Notes: generated by a model from the sequence alone, not told the origin. A stretch of 64,000 nt of DNA from Zobellia nedashkovskayae (GCF_015330125.1 NZ_JADDXR010000002.1:1426001-1490000), one strand, 5' to 3'. Shown: positions 29,261 through 39,035, counted from the stretch's first letter. Program-made: numbers and translations.

Positions 29261-29494
29261 CTAGCCTGAAAAAGGCATGGTCTTGTAAACAAATATATCT
29301 ATATCATCTTGCTTCACGTCTATGTATTCATCTCCTGCAAGGCTATAAAAATGTATAGATGATTCCCTTTTAATTTTATCTTCCAGTAGATTAATATCTA
29401 TCTCACCACTTTCTTGTTGCCAGATAAATATGGAATTCTGTTCCGAAGGAATCGTTCTGTGCTTTGCGTTAAAATGGGCTATATACGTGGTCAT
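29261..29494 (-). CDS. Small protein of unknown function (77 residues)
   Basis: I do not recognise this 77-residue protein. It is soluble, without signal peptide or membrane segment, and contains the phrase FNAKHRTIPSEQNSIFIWQ. It lies alone, convergent with the antiporter gene. Composition and codon use look like its neighbours, and no overlapping gene competes. The calling is therefore moderately supported, with no function assigned. Confidence 0.55.
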   Translation of the reverse strand: MTTYIAHFNAKHRTIPSEQNSIFIWQQESGEIDINLLEDKIKRESSIHFYSLAGDEYIDVKQDDIDIFVYKTMPFSG

Positions 29495-29747
29495 TTTTTG
29501 CGAAATAGTTTTACACTATTAAAACAGATACTAACATTAAAAATTGCCCAAAATTTGAAATATTTGTAAGAAAAAGAATATTTATACGTAGGAATAACAG
29601 AAGTATTTGATTTAGAATAATTTACATTGAACACCATTTCGTAAAGGGTATGACATAGATTTTTTTTGTTAATTGTATTACGGCAATATTCTAAAGTATG
29701 AGCCGTTTTATTATCACTTAATCTATACTATTTTAACCAAATCTATT

Positions 29748-30113
29748 ATGAAGAAACTATTTTTATTTTTCGCTTTAGCGAGTACCGTAGCCTTTACTAG
29801 TTGTTCTAAAGATGAAGATGACACTGATGTAATTATCGGTACTTGGTTAATGGAATCAAGTACCACTTTTGATGGACAATCAACCACAAATTATGAAGAT
29901 AAGTGGGTGTTTAAATCAGATTTATCTGGTGATTATTCAGAGAGCTATAATGGTGAATTAGATTTTGAAACTACATTTACTTGGATGAAATCAGAAGATT
30001 CCTATATTGTTATATATGCTGATGATGAAGGGACGGATACATTTACTGTAGGAGAATTATTAGGTAACACCACACTTATGGAAGGTGAGAATATTTTAGC
30101 TATAAAGGAGTAG
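29748..30113 (+). CDS. Lipocalin-like lipoprotein
   Basis: This 121-residue protein starts at 29748 with a lipoprotein signal ending in FTSC. The mature part begins IIGTWLMESSTT and continues with alternating beta strands (WVFKSDLSGDYSES), the usual layout of small lipocalin-like (DUF4923/lipocalin_4 type) lipoproteins of Bacteroidota. The function is not known. A shared hairpin terminator follows it. Confidence 0.75.
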   Translation: MKKLFLFFALASTVAFTSCSKDEDDTDVIIGTWLMESSTTFDGQSTTNYEDKWVFKSDLSGDYSESYNGELDFETTFTWMKSEDSYIVIYADDEGTDTFTVGELLGNTTLMEGENILAIKE

Positions 30114-30132
30114 CATTAAAAACTATTATATG

Positions 30133-30168
30133 AAAAAATCCCTTGTTCTTTCGAGCAAGGGATTATTT
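30133..30168. terminator. Bidirectional hairpin terminator between lipocalin-like gene and lepA
   Basis: Nine-base arms (30137-30145 and 30156-30164) form a hairpin with A6 on the left and T5 on the right, so it can end transcription from both convergent genes. Confidence 0.85.
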
Positions 30169-31965
30169 TTAATCGTTTAACTTTAACACTGCCATAAAGG
30201 CTTCTTGAGGAACTTCTACATTACCTACTTGGCGCATACGTTTTTTACCTTTCTTTTGTTTCTCCAAAAGTTTACGTTTACGAGAAATATCACCACCATA
30301 ACATTTGGCCGTTACATCTTTTCGTAAGGCTTTGGTAGTTTCTCTAGATATTATTTTTGCACCAATAGCCGCTTGAATCGGAATATCAAACTGTTGCCGT
30401 GGTATAAGTTCTTTTAATTTTGAGCAAATCTTCTTACCAATGTTCACTGCATTGTCTGCATGTAGTAAAGCCGAAAGGGCATCTACGGGCTGTGCATTTA
30501 GTAAAATATCTACACGTACTAGTTTAGAAGGACGCATTCCTATAGGAGCGTAATCAAAAGAGGCATACCCTTTTGAAACAGTTTTTAAGCGATCATAGAA
30601 ATCAAAAACAATCTCGGCCAAAGGCATGTCAAAAGTAAGCTCAACACGTTCCGTGGTCAAATAGGTTTGATTTGTTATCACTCCTCTTTTTTCAATACAT
30701 AAAGACATTACGTTACCTACAAAATCGGCTTTCGTAATAATCGTAGCTTTTATATAAGGCTCCTCTACATGATCAATACTTGACGGATCTGGTAAATCAG
30801 TAGGGTTGTTTACAACAATTGGTATATCAGGATTTTTACGCGTAAATGCATGGTAACTAACGTTTGGTACCGTAGTAATTACGGTCATATTAAACTCACG
30901 CTCTAAGCGCTCTTGAATAATCTCCATGTGAAGCATTCCTAAAAAACCACATCTGAATCCAAAACCAAGGGCAGCACTGCTTTCAGGAGCAAACACCAAT
31001 GAGGCGTCATTTAATTGCAACTTTTCCATAGAAGAACGTAATTCTTCAAACTCATCCGTATCTACAGGGTAAATACCAGCAAAAACCATAGGCTTAACAT
31101 CCTCAAAACCTGCTATTGCATTTTTTGTAGGGTTCGCCGCGTCTGTAATAGTATCACCAACTTTTACTTCACGTGCATCTTTAATACCTGTAATCAAATA
31201 CCCTACATCACCGGCTTTTACACTTTTCTTTATTTCTTGTGTCAACTTTAAAGTTCCTACTTCATCAGCGTAGTAATCTTTATCAGTAGCAACAAATTTT
31301 ATTTTTTGTCCCTTTTTTATTTCGCCATTAATAACCCTAAAATAGGTTTCAACGCCACGAAACGGATTGTATACAGAATCAAAAACAAGTGCTTGTAAAG
31401 ACTCATCTACATTACCCGTAGGCGCAGGAATACGCTCTATAATAGCCGAAAGAATTTCTTCAATACCAATCCCTGTTTTAGCACTTGCAGGAATTACTTC
31501 TTCCGCTTTACAGCCTAATAGATCTACGATATCATCAGTAACTTCTTCTGGATTGGCACTTGGTAAATCTACCTTGTTCAAAACAGGAATGATTTCTAAA
31601 TCATTCTCTAATGCTAAATATAAATTAGAAATGGTCTGTGCTTGAATACTTTGGGCAGCATCTACAACTAAAAGAGCGCCTTCACAGGCAGCAATTGATC
31701 TAGACACTTCATAAGAGAAGTCAACATGGCCAGGAGTGTCTATTAAATTAAGAATATATTCCTCACCTTTATAAGTGTACTCCATTTGAATAGCGTGACT
31801 CTTTATGGTTATACCACGTTCACGTTCCAAATCCATACTGTCAAGTAGCTGTTCTTTCTTCTCTCGATCGGTAACAGCTCCCGTAAAATCTAATAAACGA
31901 TCTGCCAAGGTGCTTTTACCGTGGTCAATATGGGCTATAATACAAAAGTTTCTAATATTCTTCAT
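30169..31965 (-). CDS. lepA: Elongation factor 4 (LepA)
   Basis: This 598-residue translational GTPase acts on the ribosome. The G motifs are clear: AHIDHGKST near the N terminus, DTPGHVDF and NKVDL. The LepA-specific C-terminal domain follows, ending with [18 protein letters not shown]. The length is that of the family. LepA has been proposed to back-translocate or to help assemble ribosomes. The promoter with TATCTTTG lies upstream. Confidence 0.97.
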   Translation of the reverse strand: MKNIRNFCIIAHIDHGKSTLADRLLDFTGAVTDREKKEQLLDSMDLERERGITIKSHAIQMEYTYKGEEYILNLIDTPGHVDFSYEVSRSIAACEGALLVVDAAQSIQAQTISNLYLALENDLEIIPVLNKVDLPSANPEEVTDDIVDLLGCKAEEVIPASAKTGIGIEEILSAIIERIPAPTGNVDESLQALVFDSVYNPFRGVETYFRVINGEIKKGQKIKFVATDKDYYADEVGTLKLTQEIKKSVKAGDVGYLITGIKDAREVKVGDTITDAANPTKNAIAGFEDVKPMVFAGIYPVDTDEFEELRSSMEKLQLNDASLVFAPESSAALGFGFRCGFLGMLHMEIIQERLEREFNMTVITTVPNVSYHAFTRKNPDIPIVVNNPTDLPDPSSIDHVEEPYIKATIITKADFVGNVMSLCIEKRGVITNQTYLTTERVELTFDMPLAEIVFDFYDRLKTVSKGYASFDYAPIGMRPSKLVRVDILLNAQPVDALSALLHADNAVNIGKKICSKLKELIPRQQFDIPIQAAIGAKIISRETTKALRKDVTAKCYGGDISRKRKLLEKQKKGKKRMRQVGNVEVPQEAFMAVLKLND

Positions 31966-32013
31966 TGATGATAAACTGATTTAGGCAAGCGAATTCTATT
32001 GCGTATAAGTGGG

Positions 32014-32047
32014 CAAAGATACGTTATTTTAATCCTGTATCATCAAA
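32014..32047 (-). promoter_or_regulatory. Predicted promoter of lepA
   Basis: The minus strand carries TTTG (32047-32044) and, 22 bp further on, TATCTTTG (32021-32014). The leader would be about 45 nt. Confidence 0.55.
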
Positions 32048-32248
32048 GCGTATGTAGGCGGGACATTTAATAGTATGTTTGAGGGCTGGCTGATTTGAAA
32101 TAAACAAAACTGTATAAGCCGAAATTGTAATTAGGGACTTTTTTAAAGATGCTATAGAATGTATTGTCCTTACTCATTTGTAAGGTAGTTATATAGAGTG
32201 CTGAATCTTAAATTACATTTATTGTAAGATTTTATCCTTAAAAAGTGT

Positions 32249-32256
32249 TAGATTTG
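32249..32256 (+). promoter_or_regulatory. Predicted -7 element of the outer-membrane barrel gene
   Basis: TAGATTTG fits TAnnTTTG; a TTG at 32222-32224 is 24 bp away, a little far for a -33 element. Transcription would start around 32260. Confidence 0.4.
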
Positions 32257-32275
32257 AAACAGAACCTAGCATTTA

Positions 32276-34678
32276 GTGAAGAATTTTATTTGCCCCTTAT
32301 TTTTCCTATTATCCCTCAATTGCCTACTTTATTCCCAAGAACTTACCGTTACTGGCGTTGTAAAGAGTCAAGAGGATAATGCGATTTCTTATGCGAATGT
32401 ACTCTTATTAAACGCTGCCGATTCTACCTTAATTTCAGGAACTTCTACTGGCGAAGACGGAACTTTTAAAATTATAAAAATACCTGCAGGCAATTATTTG
32501 ATCAAGGCTAGTTTTATTGGTAATGAAAGTGCTATAACAGCTTTTAAAATTGATGCGGATAAAGAGCTAGAACCAATACTACTAGATGAATCAGATCAGA
32601 GGCTTGATGAGGTGGTGGTTACTTCACAAAAACCTAGATTAGAAAGAAAAATTGACCGATTGGTTTTTAATGTAGAAAATACCGCCTATGCTGATGGCGA
32701 TGTTTGGGACTTACTTAAAATAACACCTAGTGTTATGGTTTTAAATAACAGGTTAACGGTGCAGGGAAGTTCTGCCATAGGCGTTTTAATTAATGGACGG
32801 AAAATCAATATACCTTATGAAGATATTGTCAATCTTTTGTCTGGAACATCTGCCGCCAATGTATTGTCTATTGAGATTATAAACAACCCTCCGTCAAAGT
32901 ATGGAGCAGAAGATAATGCCTTGATTAATATTGTAATGAAAAAGAATATAGTTGCGGGTTATAATGGCGCAATCTATAATAAATACACTCAGGGTATTCT
33001 GCCCAAACACACTGTTGGTACAGATCATTTTTTTAAGGGTAAGAAAACACAGTTGTCAGTAAACTATAGTTTTCGCCAAGATAGGGGTGTTACGTATTAT
33101 ACGGACATTACAAACTTTTCTCAAGATAACGGTACGGTTTCAACTTGGACGGCAGAGCAGGAATATCTTAAAAACCAGCAACAGCATAATATTTCTCTGT
33201 TTTTTGATTACGATATTGATAAAAAGAGACGACTGAGCTTTACAACTATTAATCTTTGGCAGCCAAATGGGTCTCGTATTTATGATACGGACACAGATGT
33301 GTCTAATCCAAGTTCATGGTCAGATTTTCACACGATTAATAATTCAGAACAACGGAAGTTGAATACTTCATATTACATAGATTATATACAGGACTTAAAT
33401 GACAAGGGAGCTCAATTATCCTTCAACGGGCACTATACTTTTTTTGACGATAAAAATGAACAGGATTTAAACTCTACTTTTTTTAATACGGATAATAGTG
33501 TCTTTGGTATGAACGATTTTACTACGGATACGGAACAAAAGATTAATCTATATAGTGTTCAAGGAGATTATGAATCGCCTTTAGGTGAGGCAGGAAGAAT
33601 AGAAACCGGTCTGCGTTATGCGGGAATTTCATCTCGAAACACCATTATTCAACGGGGTTTTGATAGAGACCAACCAGGAGTTGCACCTACTGATTCGGGC
33701 ACTTTTGATTATGACGAATCTATTTATGCAGCTTATATCTCATATTCGGGCAAATGGGATCATTGGAAATTAAAATCTGGAGTACGAGCAGAATATGCAG
33801 AAACTGCCGGAACTTGGGACGGTGGATTGCAAAGAAACGAAAACCATAATTTTGGACTGTTCCCTTCTGCTTCGCTTCAATATTCTCCGAGTAAAAAACA
33901 TGATTTTAAAGTATATTCTTTTAGAAAGGTCAGTAGACCAAGGTACAATAGTGTTAATCCTTTTCAGACTTTTCAAAGTACCTTCTCAACTATTGAAGGT
34001 GACCCAAAATTACTGCCGGCTACCAGATATTACATTGCCGGTGGGTATACATTTAACAAAATGTATACGGCAGAATTATTTTATAAAAAGGCCAAAAATG
34101 GACTCGCAAACTTAATCTTTCAGAATAACGACAATAATTTATTGCAATTTATTTCTTCTAATTTGGATGAAAATGTAGCTTACGGGATTGATTTCACCAT
34201 TAATAAAAGCTTTTCCAAATTTTACAATTGCTACTTCTTAGCTAGTTTTTATAACGAGACTTCTAATTTTAAGAACCGCACTACTAACATAGAGGTAAAC
34301 CAACAACAGTTTAGTTGGTTTATAAGAAACAGTAACAGTTTTTTATTTTTGAACGATCAATCTCTCTCGGCAGATATTAATTTCTTTTATTCATCTGCAT
34401 TAATATCGGAGAATGCCATATTTGATGCATTTGGGGCAGTGAACTTAATGATGAGAAAAACGTTTTACAATAAACAATTGAGCGTGTCTATGGGTATTGA
34501 AGACATCTTCAATCAAGGAAACCAGTTCAATACCAGAAATTACCAAGACCAAAACGGAACCTCCTTAAAAAAAGGAGAGAACCGATTGTTTGTTGCCAGC
34601 CTTCGCTATAAGTTTGGTAACTCTAAAATGCGCGATAACAAGAAGTCTAAAAGAGTTGATGAGCGTAACCGTATCTAA
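32276..34678 (+). CDS. Outer-membrane beta-barrel protein with CarboxypepD_reg-like N-terminal domain
   Basis: This 800-residue protein has a signal peptide (ending LLYSQ). A regulatory-like beta-sandwich follows (VTGVVKSQEDNAISYANVLLLNAADS), then a plug-like region and a large beta-barrel. The form is that of the outer-membrane beta-barrel family proteins of Bacteroidota that resemble TonB-dependent receptors, and it was probably used for uptake or secretion of an unknown compound. The start is a GTG at 32276; no ATG is available in frame before the signal peptide. A -7 element lies about 20 bp upstream, so the start fits. Confidence 0.85.
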   Translation: MKNFICPLFFLLSLNCLLYSQELTVTGVVKSQEDNAISYANVLLLNAADSTLISGTSTGEDGTFKIIKIPAGNYLIKASFIGNESAITAFKIDADKELEPILLDESDQRLDEVVVTSQKPRLERKIDRLVFNVENTAYADGDVWDLLKITPSVMVLNNRLTVQGSSAIGVLINGRKINIPYEDIVNLLSGTSAANVLSIEIINNPPSKYGAEDNALINIVMKKNIVAGYNGAIYNKYTQGILPKHTVGTDHFFKGKKTQLSVNYSFRQDRGVTYYTDITNFSQDNGTVSTWTAEQEYLKNQQQHNISLFFDYDIDKKRRLSFTTINLWQPNGSRIYDTDTDVSNPSSWSDFHTINNSEQRKLNTSYYIDYIQDLNDKGAQLSFNGHYTFFDDKNEQDLNSTFFNTDNSVFGMNDFTTDTEQKINLYSVQGDYESPLGEAGRIETGLRYAGISSRNTIIQRGFDRDQPGVAPTDSGTFDYDESIYAAYISYSGKWDHWKLKSGVRAEYAETAGTWDGGLQRNENHNFGLFPSASLQYSPSKKHDFKVYSFRKVSRPRYNSVNPFQTFQSTFSTIEGDPKLLPATRYYIAGGYTFNKMYTAELFYKKAKNGLANLIFQNNDNNLLQFISSNLDENVAYGIDFTINKSFSKFYNCYFLASFYNETSNFKNRTTNIEVNQQQFSWFIRNSNSFLFLNDQSLSADINFFYSSALISENAIFDAFGAVNLMMRKTFYNKQLSVSMGIEDIFNQGNQFNTRNYQDQNGTSLKKGENRLFVASLRYKFGNSKMRDNKKSKRVDERNRI

Positions 34679-34840
34679 ATTTCATTAAAATATTCGGGTA
34701 ATTAAAGATGACAAATACACTGTAATTGGGTGCATGTTCTATTTTATACCAAAGAGTATGAATTTAGAATATAGGGTAATATCCATAGAATTCAGACACG
34801 ATAGTTATGTTGGGCATTTTAACGGCTTGTAGATAAGTTG

Positions 34841-34848
34841 TAAATTTG
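34841..34848 (+). promoter_or_regulatory. Predicted -7 element very close to the dusB start
   Basis: TAAATTTG fits TAnnTTTG and ends only 5 bases before the ATG at 34854. If used, transcription would begin about two bases before the start codon. No clear TTG is seen at the -33 position. Confidence 0.4.
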
Positions 34849-34853
34849 CGGCC

Positions 34854-35858
34854 ATGCCAAAAATAGGAGACATTCTACTGCCTGATTTTCCGTTGCTTCT
34901 TGCACCAATGGAAGATGTAAGCGACCCACCATTTCGCGCCCTCTGTAAAGAGCAAGGTGCAGATGTGGTGTATACTGAGTTTATTTCTTCGGAAGGATTA
35001 ATTCGCGATGCTGCAAAAAGCGTTATGAAGTTAGATATCTATGAAAAAGAAAGACCTGTAGGCATTCAGATTTTTGGTGCCAACTTAGAATCCATGTTGC
35101 GATCTGTAGAAATTGTTGAGAAATCAAGACCGGATATCATCGATATTAATTTTGGTTGCCCTGTTAAAAAGGTGGTTAGTAAAGGTGCCGGTGCGGGAAT
35201 ATTAAAAGATATCGATTTAATGGTATCGCTTACCAAAGCTATGGTGGAGCACACCAACTTACCAATTACGGTAAAGACCCGTTTGGGTTGGGACCATGAT
35301 TCTATTAAAATTGTTGAGGTAGCGGAACGTTTGCAAGATGTAGGCTGTAAGGCTATTGCTATTCACGGTAGAACCCGTGCACAAATGTATAAGGGCGATG
35401 CAGATTGGAAACCTATTGTCGACGTAAAGAACAACCAGCGCATGCATATACCCGTTTTTGGTAATGGAGATGTAAATACACCGGAAGCCGCCATAAAAAT
35501 GCGTGATGAATATGGGTTGGACGGCGCTATGATCGGCCGTGCCAGTATTGGTTACCCATGGTTTTTTAATGAGGTAAAGCATTATTTTAAAACAGGAACA
35601 CATAAAGCACCACCAACAATGCAAGAACGTGTAGATGCTGCTAGACGCCATTTACAAATGTCAATTGACTGGAAAGGTGAAAAATTAGGTGTTTTTGAAA
35701 CCAGAAGGCATTATACCAATTACTTTAAAGGCATACCAAATTTTAAGGAGTATCGCATGAAAATGGTCACTAGTGATGATTCTGTGGACGTATTTTCAGC
35801 TTTTGATGAGGTTCTTGAGAAATTTGGCGATTACGACTTCGCATCTTCTATCGACTAG
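34854..35858 (+). CDS. dusB: tRNA-dihydrouridine synthase
   Basis: This 334-residue flavoenzyme reduces uridine to dihydrouridine in tRNA. The FMN-binding TIM barrel is recognisable from its start FPLLLAPMEDVSDPPFRALC, the catalytic Cys in NFGCPVKKVV and the phosphate-binding GNGDVNTPEAA. The length is that of DusB-like enzymes. The specific position modified cannot be told by eye. The gene is convergent with the permease gene at 35862, with three bases between stops. Confidence 0.93.
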   Translation: MPKIGDILLPDFPLLLAPMEDVSDPPFRALCKEQGADVVYTEFISSEGLIRDAAKSVMKLDIYEKERPVGIQIFGANLESMLRSVEIVEKSRPDIIDINFGCPVKKVVSKGAGAGILKDIDLMVSLTKAMVEHTNLPITVKTRLGWDHDSIKIVEVAERLQDVGCKAIAIHGRTRAQMYKGDADWKPIVDVKNNQRMHIPVFGNGDVNTPEAAIKMRDEYGLDGAMIGRASIGYPWFFNEVKHYFKTGTHKAPPTMQERVDAARRHLQMSIDWKGEKLGVFETRRHYTNYFKGIPNFKEYRMKMVTSDDSVDVFSAFDEVLEKFGDYDFASSID

Positions 35859-35861
35859 TCT

Positions 35862-37055
35862 TTAAATCGAAATCATTTTTTTGGTAATTCTACTACTTGC
35901 AATTTTAGAAGCAATTACTCCCAGAATGAATATCGTACCAAAAACAATCAGGACATTTATAAATTGATATTCTACAGGATAGGGTAGGCTTGGAATAATT
36001 TTCAACCAACCAAAAGCTATTTGAGACCATATTAAAAGCGATGCCAATCCCACACCAATAAGTCCGCCTAGGCCTGTAACCAATATACCTTGAACAAAAT
36101 AAATACTTCGCAATTCTTTTAGTGTAGTACCTAAACTATAGAGGGTTTTTAGGTTTTGGAGCTTGTCCAAAATCATCATGATAATCGCACCAACTACATT
36201 AAAAAGAGCAATAATCAAAACTAAGGTAAAGACAAGGTAAGTGGCTAAATTTTCCGTGTTAAGCATACGGTGTAATGTACTATTAAGCTCTTGCCGGTCT
36301 TTTATGATTACTTCATTCCCGAGAACGGCAGCAATTTTACTTTTAACATCTGCCAATTGCGTCTTATTCTTCACCTTAAAATTTACACCAGATACTTGGT
36401 TGGGCAGCTTTTCTAATAGCTGTTGAACAGAGGGCAGCTCAGCAAAAACGTATTTTTTATCCAGGTTCTCTTCCACGGAATAAACACCACTAAGGACAAG
36501 GGATTTTGTTTTAAGCGATTTTTGGGTAAGCGAACCCTTTCCTGGTTTTAGAGCAAGAACCACCAAAGGATTTTGGTATTGGTTAACGGTAAGGCCAAGA
36601 ATGTTCGTAATTCCAATACCAGCTACGGCTTCTTGGCTATTTATTCGCCAGGTACCGTACAACAGCATACTATCCATACCCATGACATGGGTGTAATTGG
36701 TATCTATGCCCTTTATAAAAGCAATATGCCCTTTTTCACGATGTTTTAGATATACTTTTTCTTCAAGCTCTTTAGAGTAAAAAGCAAGGTCTTCAATTTG
36801 GGCAAGTTGTTCTTCTTGGTTGGGCGAAATGGAAAAGAATTTGCCAGAAGCAGGCAAAGCTTTTAAATCAGGATCAAAAGTATTACTAAAGGAAAGACTA
36901 AAGGTTTTTAGTCCTGCAAAACCGGAAAGCACTACAAATAATGCCGCAGAGCCTATAACCGTCACCAAAAAGGTAATAAAGTTGATGACGTTCACTGCAT
37001 TTTGGCTGCTTTTAGAACGGACATAGCGTTTGGCAATGTAGAACGGAAAATTCAA
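35862..37055 (-). CDS. LolC/LolE-type ABC transporter permease
   Basis: This 397-residue inner-membrane protein has an N-terminal helix, a large periplasmic domain of about 230 residues, and three C-terminal membrane helices, the layout of the FtsX/MacB superfamily. The start FPFYIAKRYVRSKSSQNAVNVINFI is typical of LolC/LolE, which extract lipoproteins from the inner membrane with the ATPase LolD. No ATPase gene is adjacent. It lies three bases downstream of rbfA on the same strand. Confidence 0.88.
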   Translation of the reverse strand: MNFPFYIAKRYVRSKSSQNAVNVINFITFLVTVIGSAALFVVLSGFAGLKTFSLSFSNTFDPDLKALPASGKFFSISPNQEEQLAQIEDLAFYSKELEEKVYLKHREKGHIAFIKGIDTNYTHVMGMDSMLLYGTWRINSQEAVAGIGITNILGLTVNQYQNPLVVLALKPGKGSLTQKSLKTKSLVLSGVYSVEENLDKKYVFAELPSVQQLLEKLPNQVSGVNFKVKNKTQLADVKSKIAAVLGNEVIIKDRQELNSTLHRMLNTENLATYLVFTLVLIIALFNVVGAIIMMILDKLQNLKTLYSLGTTLKELRSIYFVQGILVTGLGGLIGVGLASLLIWSQIAFGWLKIIPSLPYPVEYQFINVLIVFGTIFILGVIASKIASSRITKKMISI

Positions 37056-37057
37056 CC

Positions 37058-37450
37058 TTATATCTTTTTTCTTTTGTCCAAAAGGTCTCTGTTCTCAATA
37101 GGGTTGTCTTCGCCTTTAAGCGACTTTTCAATATTTTCGATGTAATCTAATGAATCATCTAAAAAGAACAACAATTCAGGTACTCTCCGCAATTGGTTTT
37201 TTGTACGCTGAGATAGTTCGTGCTTTATAAGCGGTTGGTTAGATTTAATTCCTTCCATCAGCTCTTTGGCGTCTTTGTTAGGAAAAATACTAAGATATAC
37301 CTTGGCAATAGAGAGATCGGTAGTTACCGAAACTTTCGAAACCGAAATCAACGTACCCTTCAACCCACCTTCAATGGCGGCACGTTGTAGAATATCTACG
37401 ATATCTCCTTGTATGACCCCCGAAATCTTTTTCTGTCGTTGTGTTTCCAT
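37058..37450 (-). CDS. rbfA: Ribosome-binding factor A
   Basis: This 130-residue protein binds 30S subunits and helps mature the 5' end of 16S rRNA. The KH-like fold is recognised from ISGVIQGDIVDILQRAAIEG and ISVSKVSVTTDLSIAKVYLS, with the C-terminal LRRVPELLFFLDDSLDY. The ATG at 37450 is chosen over an ATG at 37507 because the family begins METQRQKK-like and the longer version would add a leader full of Cys and Tyr. The promoter element TATTTTTG (37462-37455) ends five bases before this ATG, so the mRNA may be leaderless. Confidence 0.92.
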   Translation of the reverse strand: METQRQKKISGVIQGDIVDILQRAAIEGGLKGTLISVSKVSVTTDLSIAKVYLSIFPNKDAKELMEGIKSNQPLIKHELSQRTKNQLRRVPELLFFLDDSLDYIENIEKSLKGEDNPIENRDLLDKRKKI

Positions 37451-37454
37451 ACCG

Positions 37455-37462
37455 CAAAAATA
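37455..37462 (-). promoter_or_regulatory. Predicted -7 element of rbfA, next to the start codon
   Basis: TATTTTTG on the minus strand fits TAnnTTTG and would place the transcription start one base before the rbfA ATG. No clear -33 TTG is seen. Confidence 0.4.
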
Positions 37463-37521
37463 CGTAGAAATAGCGTAATTTAGGGGGATAAACACCGATA
37501 CGGACAAAATTCACCCTTCAA

Positions 37522-37926
37522 TTGGAAAAAATAGAGCACATAGGCATTGCCGTAAACGATTTAGAGGCAGCAAACGAACGCTTTGGTAAACTTTTAGGGC
37601 AACCACATTATAAGATTGAAGAAGTGCCGTCTGAGGGTGTCCGCACTTCGTTTTTCAAAACGGGAGAAAGCAAGATTGAACTTTTAGAAGCTACTGATGT
37701 TGATGGGCCAATTGCCAAGTTTTTGAGCAAAAACGGAGAGGGTATGCATCATATCGCTTTTGCCGTAGATGATATTGAAAAAGAAATGAAAAGATTAAAG
37801 GCCGAAGGTTTTATTTTGATCAACGAAAAACCTAAAAAAGGAGCTGATAATAAGCTAGTTGCTTTTCTTCACCCCAAGAGTAGTAATGGGGTATTGATAG
37901 AGTTGTGTCAAGAAATTGCGGAGTAG
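37522..37926 (+). CDS. mce: Methylmalonyl-CoA epimerase
   Basis: This 134-residue VOC-fold enzyme interconverts the (R) and (S) forms of methylmalonyl-CoA. The metal ligands lie in HIGIAV, IELLEA, HHIAFAV and IELCQE. It has the typical EKIEHIGIAVNDLEAA start and the C-terminal GADNKLVAFLHPKSSNGVLIE. The only reasonable start is a TTG at 37522. The gene is divergent from rbfA. The partner methylmalonyl-CoA mutase is not in this window. Confidence 0.92.
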   Translation: MEKIEHIGIAVNDLEAANERFGKLLGQPHYKIEEVPSEGVRTSFFKTGESKIELLEATDVDGPIAKFLSKNGEGMHHIAFAVDDIEKEMKRLKAEGFILINEKPKKGADNKLVAFLHPKSSNGVLIELCQEIAE

Positions 37927-38037
37927 ATATGCTGTTTTTAAAGCTAGTGTAATACTTAGCGTAGTTTAAGGCCGCTATAGGTTAATAAGTTTCTTTTGGG
38001 TATGACCCAATGTATTCCACAACTATGCATAAAAATC

Positions 38038-38068
38038 TTGTGTCAGTTAAAAATAAGTAGTAATATTG
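38038..38068 (+). promoter_or_regulatory. Predicted promoter of the tRNA gene
   Basis: TTG (38038-38040) and TAATATTG (38061-38068) are separated by 20 bp. The second element differs from TAnnTTTG at one position. A leader of about 95 nt would precede the tRNA. Confidence 0.5.
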
Positions 38069-38169
38069 CATCCGCAATTCGCGAGTTATGTAATAGCTGG
38101 TTTGAGCACCAGTCTTTATCGATTTTAATCGAAAAAAGGATTTACTAAGCTAAATTTTGAATTGTAACC

Positions 38170-38243
38170 GGTCCTATAGCTCAGCTGGTTAGAGCACCTG
38201 ACTCATAATCAGGTGGTCCCTGGTTCGAGTCCAGGTGGGACCA
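38170..38243 (+). tRNA. tRNA with CAU anticodon (elongator tRNA-Met or tRNA-Ile2)
   Basis: The 74-base gene folds as a full cloverleaf: a seven-pair acceptor stem (GGTCCTA with TGGGACC, with one T-G wobble), a D-arm, a five-pair anticodon stem (CCTGA/TCAGG) with loop CTCATAA, and a T-arm with TTCGAGT. The anticodon is CAU. CCA is not encoded. A CAU anticodon may belong to elongator Met or to Ile2 (lysidine-modified), and the sequence alone does not decide. A strong terminator follows. Confidence 0.93.
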
Positions 38244-38244
38244 C

Positions 38245-38284
38245 AAAAAACCTCTCAGAACATCTGTTCTTGAGAGGTTTTTTC
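38245..38284 (+). terminator. Terminator of the tRNA transcript
   Basis: A long inverted repeat (arms with AACCTCTCA and TGAGAGGTT plus an inner GAACA/TGTTC pairing) ends in T6. Confidence 0.88.
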
Positions 38285-38467
38285 ATTTCAGGGTGGTAAT
38301 TATAGGCTCTTCTATTGTTAACCTTTGGTCTGGGGCTAAGATTCCTTCTTCTATAATTTCATAGGATTCCGCAAATAACAGTTAAACTAATGTAGAAAAT
38401 GTATGAGAATATGGCAGTATTTTACTACAAATACCGATATTTATGATGGTATCCCCAAAATCATTAA

Positions 38468-38995
38468 ATGAAGAGCTTTAGTTTTCTTACACTTTTAATA
38501 TTTACGGTTTCCTGTGAATCTGATCATAAATTTAAAAGTCTTGTTGATAAAGAAAAGGTATTTATTGTACTGAATTTGTATGGGCTAGACAGTGTACCCA
38601 AAGAAATAGGAACCCTTAAAAATGTCAAAGAGTTAGAAATTATCCGAACCGATGATTGGACAGTTTATCCGCCCCTTAGTGCTGCTGATCAATGGGTAGA
38701 TATGCCACCGTTCAGAACTATTCCATCTGAATTATTAAACCTTAAGAAACTCCAAAAACTAACATTAATTGGCCTCGATATTAAAACACTCCCGGAAGAT
38801 TTTGATAAATTAGAAAACTTGGAACATCTAGATTTATCTAATAATAAACTGACTATTTCCAATGAACTCCCTAAACTAAAAAGATTAAAGAAACTTCAGT
38901 ATGTATACCTTTCCGGAAATCATATTGATAATAACGAAATAGAAGCGTGGAGAAAAGAAAACCCAAATATTGAAATTGGGTATAGAACAGAATAG
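38468..38995 (+). CDS. Leucine-rich-repeat lipoprotein
   Basis: This 175-residue protein starts with a lipoprotein signal (TVSC at residues 13-16) and continues with about four leucine-rich repeats, such as LKNVKELEI, LKKLQKLTL and LENLEHLDLSNNKL. Such proteins bind partners on the cell surface or in the periplasm. The partner is unknown. It is followed 40 bp later by another exported protein in the same direction. Confidence 0.8.
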   Translation: MKSFSFLTLLIFTVSCESDHKFKSLVDKEKVFIVLNLYGLDSVPKEIGTLKNVKELEIIRTDDWTVYPPLSAADQWVDMPPFRTIPSELLNLKKLQKLTLIGLDIKTLPEDFDKLENLEHLDLSNNKLTISNELPKLKRLKKLQYVYLSGNHIDNNEIEAWRKENPNIEIGYRTE

Positions 38996-39035
38996 CAAGT
39001 AAAAAACACCATCTGAATAATTAATCAAAAAGCAT

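Larger units (their letters stand above)
31966..32275. other. 310 bp spacer between lepA and the receptor-like barrel gene
   Basis: It contains the lepA promoter on the left and, close to the right end, the -7 element of the barrel gene. No coding region, hairpin or tRNA is visible in the middle. Confidence 0.5.

Noticed and set aside
38170..38467. tRNA as an integration site for a mobile island
   Set aside because: I found no integrase gene and no repeat of the tRNA 3' end nearby by eye.
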